Origin: Lysobacterales bacterium 63-13
GTDB lineage: Bacteria > Pseudomonadota > Gammaproteobacteria > Xanthomonadales > Rhodanobacteraceae
Direction: 5' to 3'
NCBI GenBank assembly: GCA_001899855.1
Contig: MKWR01000015.1
Location: 55,783 to 119,782 of the forward strand
DNA length: 64,000 nucleotides
The translations under genes were made by a program, and so were the position numbers. Position 1 is the stretch's first letter. Each line of letters starts with the position of its first letter. Positions 54,606 to 63,598 of this stretch are shown here, in pieces. A model generated the notes under the pieces. The model had not been told where the DNA came from and did no database searches. It worked only from the letters and a program-made list of their open reading frames with translations.

Positions 54606-55952
54606 ATGAACGTGCACGCCGAGACAATCGCCGCCATTGCCACCGCCGCTGGTGCCGGCGGCATCGGCATCATCCGCCTCTCCGGAAGCGCTGCTCCTGC
54701 CATTGCCAGGACCCTGCTCGGCAAGAGCCCACGGCCACGCCATGCACATTACTGTACGTTTACTGAAAAAGACGGCAGCGTGCTGGATCGTGGCCTGATC
54801 ATCCATTTCCCCGCGCCCCATTCCTTCACCGGCGAGGACGTCGTCGAACTGCAGGCGCATGGCAGCCCGGTCATCCTCCGCTGCCTGCTGGCGCGCGTCA
54901 TCGAACTCGGTGCGCGCCAGGCGCGGCCGGGTGAGTTTTCCGAACGTGCCTTTCTCAATGGCAAGATCGACCTGGTCCAGGCCGAGGCCATCGCCGACCT
55001 GATTGCCAGCGGCTCGCAGGCGGCGGCACGCGCCGCCGTGCGCAGCCTCGATGGCGAATTTTCCAGTCGCGTGCAGGCACTGGCCGAAGCGGTCGTGCGC
55101 CTGCGCGTGTGGATCGAAGCGGCGATTGATTTTCCCGAGGAGGAGATCGATTTCCTGGCGACACCGCAATTGTTCGAGGACCTTGTCGCGACCTGCGGCC
55201 GGCTTGATGACCTGCTTGCCGCCAGCCGCCATGGCGTACGCCTTGCCGACGGCTTGCATGTCGTCATCGTCGGCCGTCCGAACGCCGGCAAATCCAGCCT
55301 GCTCAACGCCCTGGCAGCGAGCGATCGGGCCATCGTCACCGACCTGCCCGGCACCACGCGCGACCTCTTGCGCGAGACCATCGATCTCGACGGCATCGGC
55401 ATGACCCTGGTCGATACCGCTGGACTGCGCGATTCGCTGGATGCGGTGGAAATCGAGGGCATGCGCCGCGCCCGCGATGAACTGGGGCGCGCCGATCTGG
55501 CGATCCTGGTCAGCACCGATGCGCAGCTTGAACGCGATCTGCCGCTGCTCGCCGAGCTGCCGGCCACCACCACCCGCCTCATCGTCCACAACAAGATCGA
55601 CCTTGCCGGCGGCGCGCCGCGACAGGCCGAAATCGACGGCCTCGCGCACATCTGGCTGTCCGCACGCAGCGGAGCCGGCCTTGATCTGCTCATGGCCGCC
55701 TTGCGCAAGGCGGCGGGATACACCGAGGACAACCAGGGTGCCTTCAGTGCCCGCGCCCGCCATGTCGATGCCATCGAGCGTGCCCGGCAACACCTGCATG
55801 CCGCCTTGCATGCCCTGCGTGAGCAGCGCGCCGGCGAACTCGCCGCCGAGGAGCTGCGCCAGGTGCAGCATGCGCTTGGCGAGATCACCGGCACATTCAG
55901 CAGCGAGGACCTGCTTGGCCGCATCTTCGCGGATTTCTGCATCGGCAAATGA
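54606..55952 (+). CDS. mnmE: tRNA modification GTPase MnmE
   Basis: 448 aa from the ATG at 54606 (MNVHAETIAAIATAAGAGGIGIIRLSG). With MnmG it modifies U34 of certain tRNAs. G domain: GRPNAGKSSLLNALAASDRAIVTDLPGTTRD, DTAGL and HNKIDL. The C-terminus ends in the conserved FCIGK with the catalytic Cys. A GTG six codons earlier is also in frame. MnmG is not in the window. Confidence 0.97.
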   Translation: MNVHAETIAAIATAAGAGGIGIIRLSGSAAPAIARTLLGKSPRPRHAHYCTFTEKDGSVLDRGLIIHFPAPHSFTGEDVVELQAHGSPVILRCLLARVIELGARQARPGEFSERAFLNGKIDLVQAEAIADLIASGSQAAARAAVRSLDGEFSSRVQALAEAVVRLRVWIEAAIDFPEEEIDFLATPQLFEDLVATCGRLDDLLAASRHGVRLADGLHVVIVGRPNAGKSSLLNALAASDRAIVTDLPGTTRDLLRETIDLDGIGMTLVDTAGLRDSLDAVEIEGMRRARDELGRADLAILVSTDAQLERDLPLLAELPATTTRLIVHNKIDLAGGAPRQAEIDGLAHIWLSARSGAGLDLLMAALRKAAGYTEDNQGAFSARARHVDAIERARQHLHAALHALREQRAGELAAEELRQVQHALGEITGTFSSEDLLGRIFADFCIGK

Positions 55953-56106
55953 GCGCGTCGCGTTGTGCGGCCGGCATTCCACAGGCGAGCCTTGCCGCAC
56001 CCGGCTGCAATCGCCCGGCGCTTCAAGGCAACGCGGATCCGGTGCACGGCACGGTTTCTTTCGGCCGCCGTCGCCGTGATAATCAGCCGCTTGCCGGGAG
56101 GAAACC

Positions 56107-58347
56107 ATGCGTGCCCTGTTGCTTGCCCTGCTGCTCCTGCCTGTCCGGATGGTCATGGCCGATACCCTGAACCTTGAAGCGATCTTTGCCGGCGGCGGCC
56201 TCGATGGGCCGGTGCCGCGCGAACTGAAGATTTCGCCGGATGGCCAGCGCATCACCTTCCTGCGCGCCCGCGCCGATGACCAGAATCGACTCGACCTGTG
56301 GGAATACCATGTGGCCGACAAGCTGGTCCGGCGCCTTGTCGATGCCGATACGCTCGACACTGGCAACGAACTCAGCGACGCGGAAAAGGCCCGCCGCGAG
56401 CGCGCCCGAATTGCCGGCGTCAGCGGAATCGTCAGCTACCAGTGGTCGCCGGATGGCCGCGCCCTGCTGTTTCCGCTAGGCGGCAAACTTTACCTCTACA
56501 CATTGGACAAACCAGCGGACAAGGCCGTGCGCGAGCTGCCGACCGGCGGCGATTTCCTCGATCCGCAAATCTCGCCGAAAGGCGGCTATGTCTCGTTCGT
56601 GCAGGGACAGAATCTCAAGGTCATCGACCTTGCCAGCAATGCAACGCGATCCCTCACCAAGGATGGCGGCGGCACGATCCACAATGCCGAAGCGGAATTT
56701 GTCGCCCAGGAGGAGATGGATCGCAGCCGCGGCTACTGGTGGGCCGCCGATGATTCCGCGATTGCCTTCGAGCGCTATGACGAAGCGAACGTGGCAGTGG
56801 TCAAGCGCAGCGAAGTCTATGCCGATCACACCGAAGTCATCGAACAGCGCTACCCGGCCGCCGGCAAGAACAATGTCACGGTCAAGCTCGGCCTGGTCGC
56901 GCCGAACACCGGCGTGACGCGATGGGTCGATCTCGGCGAGGACAGCGACATCTACCTGGTGCGCGTGGACTGGCTGCCGGATGGCAAGCATCTCAGCTAT
57001 CAGCTCATGCCACGCAACCAGCAAAGCCTGCAGTTGCGCCTGGTCGATGTCGCCACGCTGGAACAGCGCACCCTGCTCAAGGAAAGCAGCGCCACCTGGA
57101 TCAATCTCAATTCCGACCTGCGCTTCCTCAAGGATGGGCAATCGTTTGTCTGGGCCAGTGAACGCAGCGGCTACAAGCACCTGTATCTGTACGCCCTGGA
57201 TGGCAGCTTGCGTCATCCGATCAGTGCCGGCGAGTGGAACATCGACAAGCTGCTCGGCATCGACGAAGCCAGCGGCACGGTGTATGTGCAGTCCAATCGC
57301 GACTATGTACCCGATACCCAGGTCTACGCCCTGCCACTCGACGGCAGCCGCGCCGACTCGCCGGAGCGCATCAGCAAGCAGGATGGCACCCACTATGCGA
57401 CGTTTGCCGAAGACGCCTCGATCTACCTCGACCAGTTCAGCGATCCGGCAACGCCGCCGCAGGTCAGCCTGAACAAGGCCGATGGCAGCTTCATCGCCTG
57501 GATCGAGGAAAACCCGCTAAACGACACGCATCCCTATGCGGCTTATCGCGATGCGCGCATCGCCCCGGAATTCGGCACCCTCAAGGCCGAGGACGGGCAG
57601 GCGCTCCACTACCGCCTGTACAAGCCCGCCGGGTTCGCTCCCGCCAAGCGCTATCCCGTCTTCATCTTCTACTACGGTGGCCCGCATGTGCAGAAGGTCG
57701 TGCGCGCCTGGGGCGAGCACTTCCTCAACTACATGGCCCAGCAAGGCTATGTGGTCTTCACCCTCGACAATCGCGGCATGGATCGGCGCGGACGCGCATT
57801 CTCCGATGTCATCCATCGCCAACTCGGCAACGCCGAGGTGCTCGACCAGCTCGTTGGCATCCGCTGGCTGAAGGCGCAAGCCTGGGTCGACGGCGCGCAC
57901 GTTGGCGTGTTCGGCTGGAGCTATGGCGGCTACATGACAACGATGCTGCTGGCCAAGGCTTCCGAGCAGATCACCGCCGGCGTTGCCGTGGCCCCGGTAA
58001 CCGACTGGACGCTGTATGACACCTTCTACACCGAGCGTTACCTGTCGACGCCGCAGGAGAACAAGGCCGGCTATATCCGCAGCGCGCCGTTCGCCTGGCT
58101 CGATGGACTGTCCTCGCCGCTGTTCCTCGTGCACGGCATGGCGGATGACAATGTCCTCTTCTCCAATACCACGGCGTTGATGGCAGAGCTGCAGACGCGC
58201 GGCGTGCAGTTCGACCTGATGACCTATCCCGGCGGCAAACACGGGCTTTCCACGACAACGATGAAACTGCATGCCTATCATGCGATCGTCAACTGGATGG
58301 ATCGTCACCTGAAACCCGCTGCGGCCAACCAGGCTGGCGGACCCTGA
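56107..58347 (+). CDS. Dipeptidyl peptidase IV-like S9 family serine peptidase
   Basis: 746 aa with an N-terminal signal peptide (ALLLALLLLPVRMVMA-D); RBS GGGAGGAAACC. Eight-bladed propeller (~30-490) containing the DPP4-type Glu motif VAQEEMDRSRGYWWAADDSA, then an alpha/beta-hydrolase domain with nucleophile GWSYGGYMTTML, Asp in HGMADDNVLF and His in GGKHGLST. Releases X-Pro or X-Ala dipeptides in the periplasm or outside the cell. Of known types it fits the bacterial DPP4 (DAP IV) group. Stands alone after mnmE (154 bp gap). Confidence 0.92.
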   Translation: MRALLLALLLLPVRMVMADTLNLEAIFAGGGLDGPVPRELKISPDGQRITFLRARADDQNRLDLWEYHVADKLVRRLVDADTLDTGNELSDAEKARRERARIAGVSGIVSYQWSPDGRALLFPLGGKLYLYTLDKPADKAVRELPTGGDFLDPQISPKGGYVSFVQGQNLKVIDLASNATRSLTKDGGGTIHNAEAEFVAQEEMDRSRGYWWAADDSAIAFERYDEANVAVVKRSEVYADHTEVIEQRYPAAGKNNVTVKLGLVAPNTGVTRWVDLGEDSDIYLVRVDWLPDGKHLSYQLMPRNQQSLQLRLVDVATLEQRTLLKESSATWINLNSDLRFLKDGQSFVWASERSGYKHLYLYALDGSLRHPISAGEWNIDKLLGIDEASGTVYVQSNRDYVPDTQVYALPLDGSRADSPERISKQDGTHYATFAEDASIYLDQFSDPATPPQVSLNKADGSFIAWIEENPLNDTHPYAAYRDARIAPEFGTLKAEDGQALHYRLYKPAGFAPAKRYPVFIFYYGGPHVQKVVRAWGEHFLNYMAQQGYVVFTLDNRGMDRRGRAFSDVIHRQLGNAEVLDQLVGIRWLKAQAWVDGAHVGVFGWSYGGYMTTMLLAKASEQITAGVAVAPVTDWTLYDTFYTERYLSTPQENKAGYIRSAPFAWLDGLSSPLFLVHGMADDNVLFSNTTALMAELQTRGVQFDLMTYPGGKHGLSTTTMKLHAYHAIVNWMDRHLKPAAANQAGGP

Positions 58348-58372
58348 GTCGACAGTCCTTGAGGAAGCCCGC

Positions 58373-58906
58373 ATGCTGATCGCAGTTCTCGTTGCCCTCG
58401 GCGTGGTCCTGCTCGCCGCCATCTTCATGTTCAACCGGCTCATCGCCGATCGCAACCAGATGCGCGCGGCGTGGAGCGACATCGACGTGCAACTGATGCG
58501 CCGGCATGACCTGACCCCGCAACTGGTCAGTGCGGTGAAGGCCTATGCGGCCCATGAACGCCTCACGCTGGAGACCATCACCGAACTGCGCGCGCGAACC
58601 AAGGAGGCGGCCGCGCTGGCCGATCGCGCCCGCCTGGAGGATCAACTGGAAGTGCAGATCGAGCGCCTGCTTGCGCTGCAGGAGAGCTATCCCGACCTCA
58701 AGGCCAGCGAGAACTTCATGCAGCTGTCGCGTGACCTGGTGGCCATCGAGGATCACCTGCAATACGCCAGGCGCTATTACAACGGCGCCGTGCGCCAGTT
58801 GAACACGCGCATCGAACATTTTCCCGACCTGATCGTGGCCCGCCTGGCCGGCTTTCAACGTGGAGAGTTCTTCGAGGCCAATGCCGAACAAAGGAGCGCA
58901 CCATGA
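58373..58906 (+). CDS. LemA family protein
   Basis: 177 aa. N-terminal TM anchor (MLIAVLVALGVVLLAAIFMFNRLI) and a helical-bundle body with RNQMRAAWSDIDVQLMRRHDL and ALQESYPDLKASENFMQLSRDLVAIEDHLQYARRYYNGAVRQLN, matching the LemA core. GAGGAAG precedes the ATG. Function is not established; often found with DUF2207 or TPM_phosphatase genes. Overlaps the next gene by 4 bp. Confidence 0.93.
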   Translation: MLIAVLVALGVVLLAAIFMFNRLIADRNQMRAAWSDIDVQLMRRHDLTPQLVSAVKAYAAHERLTLETITELRARTKEAAALADRARLEDQLEVQIERLLALQESYPDLKASENFMQLSRDLVAIEDHLQYARRYYNGAVRQLNTRIEHFPDLIVARLAGFQRGEFFEANAEQRSAP

Positions 58907-60786
58907 TCCGCCTGCTTGCGATTGCCTTTTCGATCCTGTGCTGCGTGGCCGCGCAGGCCGACGAGCGCATTCTCGATTTCCACAGCGATATCGACATAGC
59001 TGCGGACGGCTCGATGAGCGTCGCCGAGACGATCAAGGTCAATGCCGAAGGCGATCGCATCCGCCGCGGCATCTACCGTGATTTCCCGACCAACTATCGC
59101 GACCAGTACGGCAATCGCGTCAACGTGTTGTTCAAGCCGCTGGAAGTGCATCGCGATGGCCAGCCTGAAGCCTGGCACCAGGAAGTACTGGCCAACGGCG
59201 TGCGCGTGTATTTCGGCAGCGCCGACGTGTTCCTCGACAGCGGCGAACACACCTACGTGTTCCGTTACCAGACCACGCGCCAGCTCGGCTTCTTCGACGA
59301 TCACGACGAGCTGTACTGGAACGTCACCGGCAATGGCTGGGATTTCGTCATCGATACGGCCAGTGCCGCAGTGCGCCTGCCCGCCGCGATGGGACGTGAG
59401 CAGATCAAGGTCGAAGGCTACACCGGGCCGCAGGGCTCCAAGGCGCAGGACTACACGAGCCGCGTCGCCACCGACGGCACGGCGCATATTTCCACAACGC
59501 AATCGCTGCCACCGGCAAACGGCCTGACCATGGTGGTCAGCTTCCCGAAAGGCATCATCATCGCGCCGGACATGAACCAGAAGCTGGCCTGGTTTGCCGC
59601 CGACAATCGCCGCGAGGCCGTGCTTGGCGTCGGCCTCATCGTGCTGGTCGGCTTCCTCTACCTGCAATGGCGTCGCGTCGGTGTCGATCCGAAGGGCGGC
59701 GTGGTCATTCCCGAATACGATCCGCCGCCTGATATTTCCCCGGCAGCCGCGCGCTACATCCGCCAGATGGGGTATGACGATCGTTGCTTCGCCGCCGACA
59801 TGGTCGAACTGGGCGTACGTGGCGTGGTGCGCATCGACAAAAGCGGGCGCAGTGATTTCTCGATCCGGCGCACGGGCTCGCGCGCCATGGACATGCCGGA
59901 TTCCGCGCGCGACCTCTTCGATCTGCTGCTTGGCAGCACGGACTCGCTGGAGTTCAAGAACGAAAACCACGCGACCATCGGTGCGGCGCGGCGCGGTCAC
60001 GAGAAATTCCTGAAGGATCGGCACGCCAAGGCCAATTTCCGCCGCAACGACGGCATTGGCTGTCTCGGCATGCTGATTTCCATCGCTGCGGTTGTCGGCG
60101 CATTCCTCATCGATCGTGGCTCGGCTGTTGCCGTGGTGATCGTGCCGACCATCATCACCATGTTCGCCGCCGCCGCATCGAGCAATCTCATCGTCGGGCT
60201 GATCGGTGCCTGGAAGGATGGCCGCCGCCCGGTTGGCCTGATCATCGGCACGCTGATCCTGCTGGCGGTGCTTGCCGCAGCGGCGGCGTTCCTGAGCTTG
60301 CGGACCAGCATCCTCTTCGCCGCGCTGGCTGCCCTGCTGATGGCCGTGCAGGCACCGTTTTCCACGTGGATGCGCGCACCGACCGTGGAAGGGCGCAAGT
60401 TGCTTGATCGCATCGAAGGCTTGCGCCTGTATCTCGGCGTCGCCGAACGCGATGACCTTGCGCGCGCCAAGGCACCGCCGATGAACGCCCGTGAATACGA
60501 GCGCCTTCTGCCTTACGCCCTCGCTCTTGATGTCGAGAAGACCTGGGGCGACAAGCTGGCCGCGGCAATCGGCCCGGCGGCTGTTGCCGCCGCTGCCGCC
60601 GGATGGGCCTGGTACCACGGCGACACCGAACGTGGTTTCAACGCGAGCAGTTTCGGCAGCGCGCTCGGCTCCAGCTTGAGCAGCGCGATCAGCTCCTCGT
60701 CATCGCCCCCCGGATCCTCATCGGGTGGTGGCGGCGGCGGTTCGTCCGGTGGTGGCGGTGGTGGTGGCGGCGGCGGTGGTTGGTAG
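58903..60786 (+). CDS. DUF2207-domain membrane protein with poly-Gly tail
   Basis: 627 aa. Signal peptide (LLAIAFSILCCVAAQA-D), DUF2207 periplasmic domain beginning RILDFHSDIDIAADGSMSVAETIKV, TM at ~230 (VLGVGLIVLVGFLYLQW), further TMs near 390-480, and the DUF2207 C-terminal core RKLLDRIEGLRLYLGVAERDDL. It ends in a Ser-rich then nearly pure Gly tail closing with Trp. Paired with LemA by an ATGA overlap, a recurrent two-gene unit of unknown function, possibly an envelope complex. GGAG precedes the ATG. Confidence 0.9.
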   Translation: MIRLLAIAFSILCCVAAQADERILDFHSDIDIAADGSMSVAETIKVNAEGDRIRRGIYRDFPTNYRDQYGNRVNVLFKPLEVHRDGQPEAWHQEVLANGVRVYFGSADVFLDSGEHTYVFRYQTTRQLGFFDDHDELYWNVTGNGWDFVIDTASAAVRLPAAMGREQIKVEGYTGPQGSKAQDYTSRVATDGTAHISTTQSLPPANGLTMVVSFPKGIIIAPDMNQKLAWFAADNRREAVLGVGLIVLVGFLYLQWRRVGVDPKGGVVIPEYDPPPDISPAAARYIRQMGYDDRCFAADMVELGVRGVVRIDKSGRSDFSIRRTGSRAMDMPDSARDLFDLLLGSTDSLEFKNENHATIGAARRGHEKFLKDRHAKANFRRNDGIGCLGMLISIAAVVGAFLIDRGSAVAVVIVPTIITMFAAAASSNLIVGLIGAWKDGRRPVGLIIGTLILLAVLAAAAAFLSLRTSILFAALAALLMAVQAPFSTWMRAPTVEGRKLLDRIEGLRLYLGVAERDDLARAKAPPMNAREYERLLPYALALDVEKTWGDKLAAAIGPAAVAAAAAGWAWYHGDTERGFNASSFGSALGSSLSSAISSSSSPPGSSSGGGGGGSSGGGGGGGGGGGW

Positions 60787-60795
60787 CTTTCAGCC

Positions 60796-60900
60796 GGGAA
60801 TGGGGAATGGGGAATCGAGAATAGGGAGAGCTTGCTTCACGGATCGTTGCCACGCCATTCAATGAACGCGGCCATCTCGCTCTTGCGATTCCCTATTCCC
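60796..60900. repeat. GGGAAT-heptamer inverted-repeat element, copy 1
   Basis: The left arm (60796-60830) is made of heptamers GGGAATG, GGGAATG, GGGAATC, GAGAATA. The right arm (60887-60900) is GATTCCCTATTCCC. Between them is 56 bp of non-repeated sequence. Fills the gap between the convergent DUF2207 and DUF971 genes. The right end shares GGGAATAGGGAATCG plus AAGAGC (minus strand) with copy 3. Confidence 0.8.
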
Positions 60901-60906
60901 GACCTC

Positions 60907-61248
60907 TCACCGGGACAACCCGGCTGCCTGCAGTGCATCCAGGTAAGTTGCCCAGTTGGCCTCGTAGCCAAGACCGAGTTCGTGCAGCACCTGCCAGGAG
61001 AAGATCCCGGTCTGGTGGCCATCGCTGAACTGCAGGAGGACGGCGTAGTTGCCGACCGGCGTGATCCCGGTGATGCCGACATCCTGCTTGCCGGCAACCA
61101 GCACCTTCTTGCCGTGTCCCTGCACTTCCGCACTCGGCGAATTCACCCGCAGGTACTCGGCCGGCAGACGGAAATTGCTGCCGTCGTCAAAACCCACTTC
61201 AAGGACGTGCGAAGCGCGGTGCAGGGTGAGTTGTGTGGGTGTGGGCAT
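60907..61248 (-). CDS. DUF971 domain protein
   Basis: 113 aa from the ATG at 61248 (MPTPTQLTLHRASHVLEVGFDDG). The DUF971 fold is also the N-terminal domain of gamma-butyrobetaine hydroxylase: FRLPAEYLRVNSPSAEVQGHG and ITGITPVGNYAVLLQFSDGHQTGIFSWQVLHELG. Frequently next to hslVU in gammaproteobacteria, as here. Role unknown. Flanked on both sides by GGGAAT elements. Confidence 0.88.
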   Translation of the reverse strand: MPTPTQLTLHRASHVLEVGFDDGSNFRLPAEYLRVNSPSAEVQGHGKKVLVAGKQDVGITGITPVGNYAVLLQFSDGHQTGIFSWQVLHELGLGYEANWATYLDALQAAGLSR

Positions 61249-61253
61249 TGGGT

Positions 61254-61366
61254 GGGAATCGGGAATGGAGAATAGGGGGTCGCAAAAGCGTAATTGGCAA
61301 CTCCTCGCGTCGGCTTCGAGCACAGCTTTGGCTTGACCCATTCCCTATTCCCTATTGCCGATTCCC
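61254..61366. repeat. GGGAAT-heptamer inverted-repeat element, copy 2
   Basis: Left arm GGGAATC, GGGAATG, GAGAATA from 61254. The right arm (61339-61366) read on the minus strand is GGGAATC, GGCAATA, GGGAATA, GGGAATG, followed by GGTCAAG. It begins 5 bp upstream of the DUF971 ATG, so it occupies that gene's promoter/leader region, and ends 5 bp before the stop of the next gene. Confidence 0.8.
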
Positions 61367-61371
61367 TGCTC

Positions 61372-61986
61372 TCAATGCAGCGAATCCAGGCGCGGGACGC
61401 GAGGACTCATGGGATTGGACGGCGAGCCGGCGACTTGCCACAACGCGTCGAGATAGCCGGTGCCGAAGCCGATCGAGGCGATCTCGTCGAAACCGTAGTC
61501 GCCGGCATCGCTGTGCCAGTGCGCGTTCGGATCGACTTCACGCAAAAGCAGGGCATCCCTCTCGATGCCGGCAAGCTGGCCAATGTAGCTGACCTCGCCA
61601 TCTGCATCCTCGACCACATTGACCGACAGCAACGGCGCAAAACGCATTGCCGCATCGGCAATCGTGGCCCAGTCATCGAGCGGGAAATCCTTCGGAATCA
61701 GCAAGGGCTCGTCACGCAAGGCCAGCGCCTTCTCGACAAACTCGCGTGAGGGGTCTTCCTCGATCTGGCTGAGATCGGCGATGAGCACGACGACATAACC
61801 GTCGTAGCGCATGGCATCGCCGACTTCGGCAATCAGGCAGAAGTCGCGGGAAAGGCCAATCACATAGCCGTGGATCCAACCGGGCTGGATATGCTCACGG
61901 GCCAAACGCATCGGGATGCGTGCCTCGAATGCCTCGCGCAAAACGGCGCGGACGCCTCGGGACTTGAACGGAACAACAGTACTCAT
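61372..61986 (-). CDS. Hypothetical soluble protein
   Basis: 204 aa from the ATG at 61986 (MSTVVPFKSRGVRAVLREAF). Acidic, no signal or TM. Contains AREHIQPGWIHGYVIGLSRDFCLIAEV and DWATIADAAMRFAPLLSVNVVEDADG. No family recognised with confidence. Bounded at its 3' end by repeat copy 2 and lies between DUF971 and hslU on the same strand. Confidence 0.72.
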   Translation of the reverse strand: MSTVVPFKSRGVRAVLREAFEARIPMRLAREHIQPGWIHGYVIGLSRDFCLIAEVGDAMRYDGYVVVLIADLSQIEEDPSREFVEKALALRDEPLLIPKDFPLDDWATIADAAMRFAPLLSVNVVEDADGEVSYIGQLAGIERDALLLREVDPNAHWHSDAGDYGFDEIASIGFGTGYLDALWQVAGSPSNPMSPRVPRLDSLH

Positions 61987-62130
61987 GGCGCTATGGTCGG
62001 ATGAATGGCTTGCCGCTGCAACCATGCAGCGGCGGGATTGGAAATTCGGGATGACCAGTCTGCGGCTGCTGGAAACCGGGATTCGCAGCAGCGGAGCGTG
62101 CTGCGGCTGTTGCTGTTGGCAATTCCGGCA

Positions 62131-63468
62131 CTACAAGATGTAACGCGAGAGATCCTCGTCCTTGACCAGTTCGCCGAGCTGCGTGTCGACGTAGGCGGCA
62201 TCGACGGTGAGGGCGCCGCGTTCGTGGTCGCAGGCGGTGAAGGAGATTTCGTCGAGCAGGCGTTCGAGGACGGTATGCAGGCGGCGCGCGCCAATGTTCT
62301 CGGTACGTTCGTTGACCTGGAAGGCGACTTCGGCAATGCGCTGGATGCCCGTGTCGGTGAACTCGAGCTTGATCCCTTCGGTGCCGAGCAAGGCCGTGTA
62401 CTGCTTGGTCAGGGCATGCTGCGGCTCACTGAGGATGCGACGGAAATCATCCGCATTCAGTGCGCCCAGTTCAACGCGGATCGGAAAGCGGCCCTGCAGT
62501 TCGGGAATAAGGTCCGACGGCTTGGCCAGCGAAAACGCGCCCGAGGCAATGAACAGGATATGGTCGGTGCGGACGATGCCGTGCTTGGTCGAGACACTGG
62601 AGCCTTCGACCAGCGGCAACAGGTCGCGCTGCACGCCTTCGCGGCTGACGCCGGCACCGCTGAACTCGCCACGCTGGGCAACCTTGTCGATCTCGTCGAT
62701 GAAGACGATGCCGTTCTGCTCGCAGTTGTCGATGGCCTGCGCCTTGATCTCCTCGTCGTTGACGAGCTTGGCGGCTTCCTCCTCGATCAGCAGTGGGCGC
62801 GCCTGGGCGACACGCAGCGTGCGCTTTTGCGTCTTCGATCCGGACAGCGACTGGAACATGCCGTGCAACTGGTTGGTCATCTCCTCCATGCCCGGCGGAG
62901 CCATGATCTCGACGCCGATATTGAGGGCCACGTCAATTTCGATCTCGCGCTCGTCGAGCTGACCTTCGCGATACTGCTTGAGCAACTTCTGCCGCGTGTC
63001 GGTGGCGCGTGCATCGGCGGCTGGTGGCTCATTGGCGAAACCGACGCCCTGGCGTCGCGGCAGCAGCGCATCGAGAATGCGATCCTCGGCACGATCCTCG
63101 GCTTGCGTGCGCACGCGCGCCTTGGCCTGCTCGCGGGCCATCTTCACTGCCGCATCGGCGAGATCGCGGATGATCTGCTCGACATCCTTGCCGACGTAGC
63201 CCACCTCGGTGAACTTGGTCGCCTCGACCTTGATGAAAGGTGCTTGCGCCAGGGCGGCGAGGCGGCGCGCGATCTCGGTCTTGCCGACACCGGTAGGACC
63301 GATCATGAGGATGTTCTTCGGCGTCACCTCGTTGCGCAGCCCGGGCTCGAGCTGCATGCGCCGCCAGCGGTTGCGCAAGGCAATCGCGACCGCCCGCTTG
63401 GCCGCAGTCTGGCCAATGATGTAGCGATCAAGCTCGTGGACGATTTCGCGCGGGGTCATGGATTGCAT
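62131..63468 (-). CDS. hslU: ATP-dependent protease ATPase subunit HslU
   Basis: 445 aa. AAA+ unfoldase of the HslUV protease. [37 protein letters not shown] opening, Walker [18 protein letters not shown], the GYVGKDVE pore motif, Walker [16 protein letters not shown], and the C-terminus ending in LSRYIL that docks into HslV. The ribosome-binding site is weak, and the gene is separated from hslV by repeat copy 3. Confidence 0.98.
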   Translation of the reverse strand: MQSMTPREIVHELDRYIIGQTAAKRAVAIALRNRWRRMQLEPGLRNEVTPKNILMIGPTGVGKTEIARRLAALAQAPFIKVEATKFTEVGYVGKDVEQIIRDLADAAVKMAREQAKARVRTQAEDRAEDRILDALLPRRQGVGFANEPPAADARATDTRQKLLKQYREGQLDEREIEIDVALNIGVEIMAPPGMEEMTNQLHGMFQSLSGSKTQKRTLRVAQARPLLIEEEAAKLVNDEEIKAQAIDNCEQNGIVFIDEIDKVAQRGEFSGAGVSREGVQRDLLPLVEGSSVSTKHGIVRTDHILFIASGAFSLAKPSDLIPELQGRFPIRVELGALNADDFRRILSEPQHALTKQYTALLGTEGIKLEFTDTGIQRIAEVAFQVNERTENIGARRLHTVLERLLDEISFTACDHERGALTVDAAYVDTQLGELVKDEDLSRYIL

Positions 63469-63480
63469 GGATGCAGGGCC

Positions 63481-63598
63481 GGGAATGGGGAATGGGGAAC
63501 AGGGAATGGGTCAAGGCAGGAAGCAGCAAGGCAACAGGCAGGGTTCCAGGTCAGCGATCGAACGCGTGGCTCTTTCGATTCCCTATTCCCCATTCCCC
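63481..63598. repeat. GGGAAT-heptamer inverted-repeat element, copy 3, between hslV and hslU
   Basis: The left arm (63481-63515) is GGGAATG, GGGAATG, GGGAACA, GGGAATG, then GGTCAAG, identical over 14 bp to the right end of copy 2 in reverse. The right arm (63577-63598) is GATTCCCTATTCCCCATTCCCC. The right arm overlaps the 3' end of hslV and provides its stop codon. Confidence 0.8.

Noticed and set aside
54489..56366. 625-residue minus-strand open frame opposite mnmE
   Set aside because: Antisense shadow spanning mnmE and its downstream gap, with no coding character.
60358..60372. Third parS-like site in the DUF2207 gene
   Set aside because: Only the central TTTCCACGTGGA core is present and the outer palindrome is broken.
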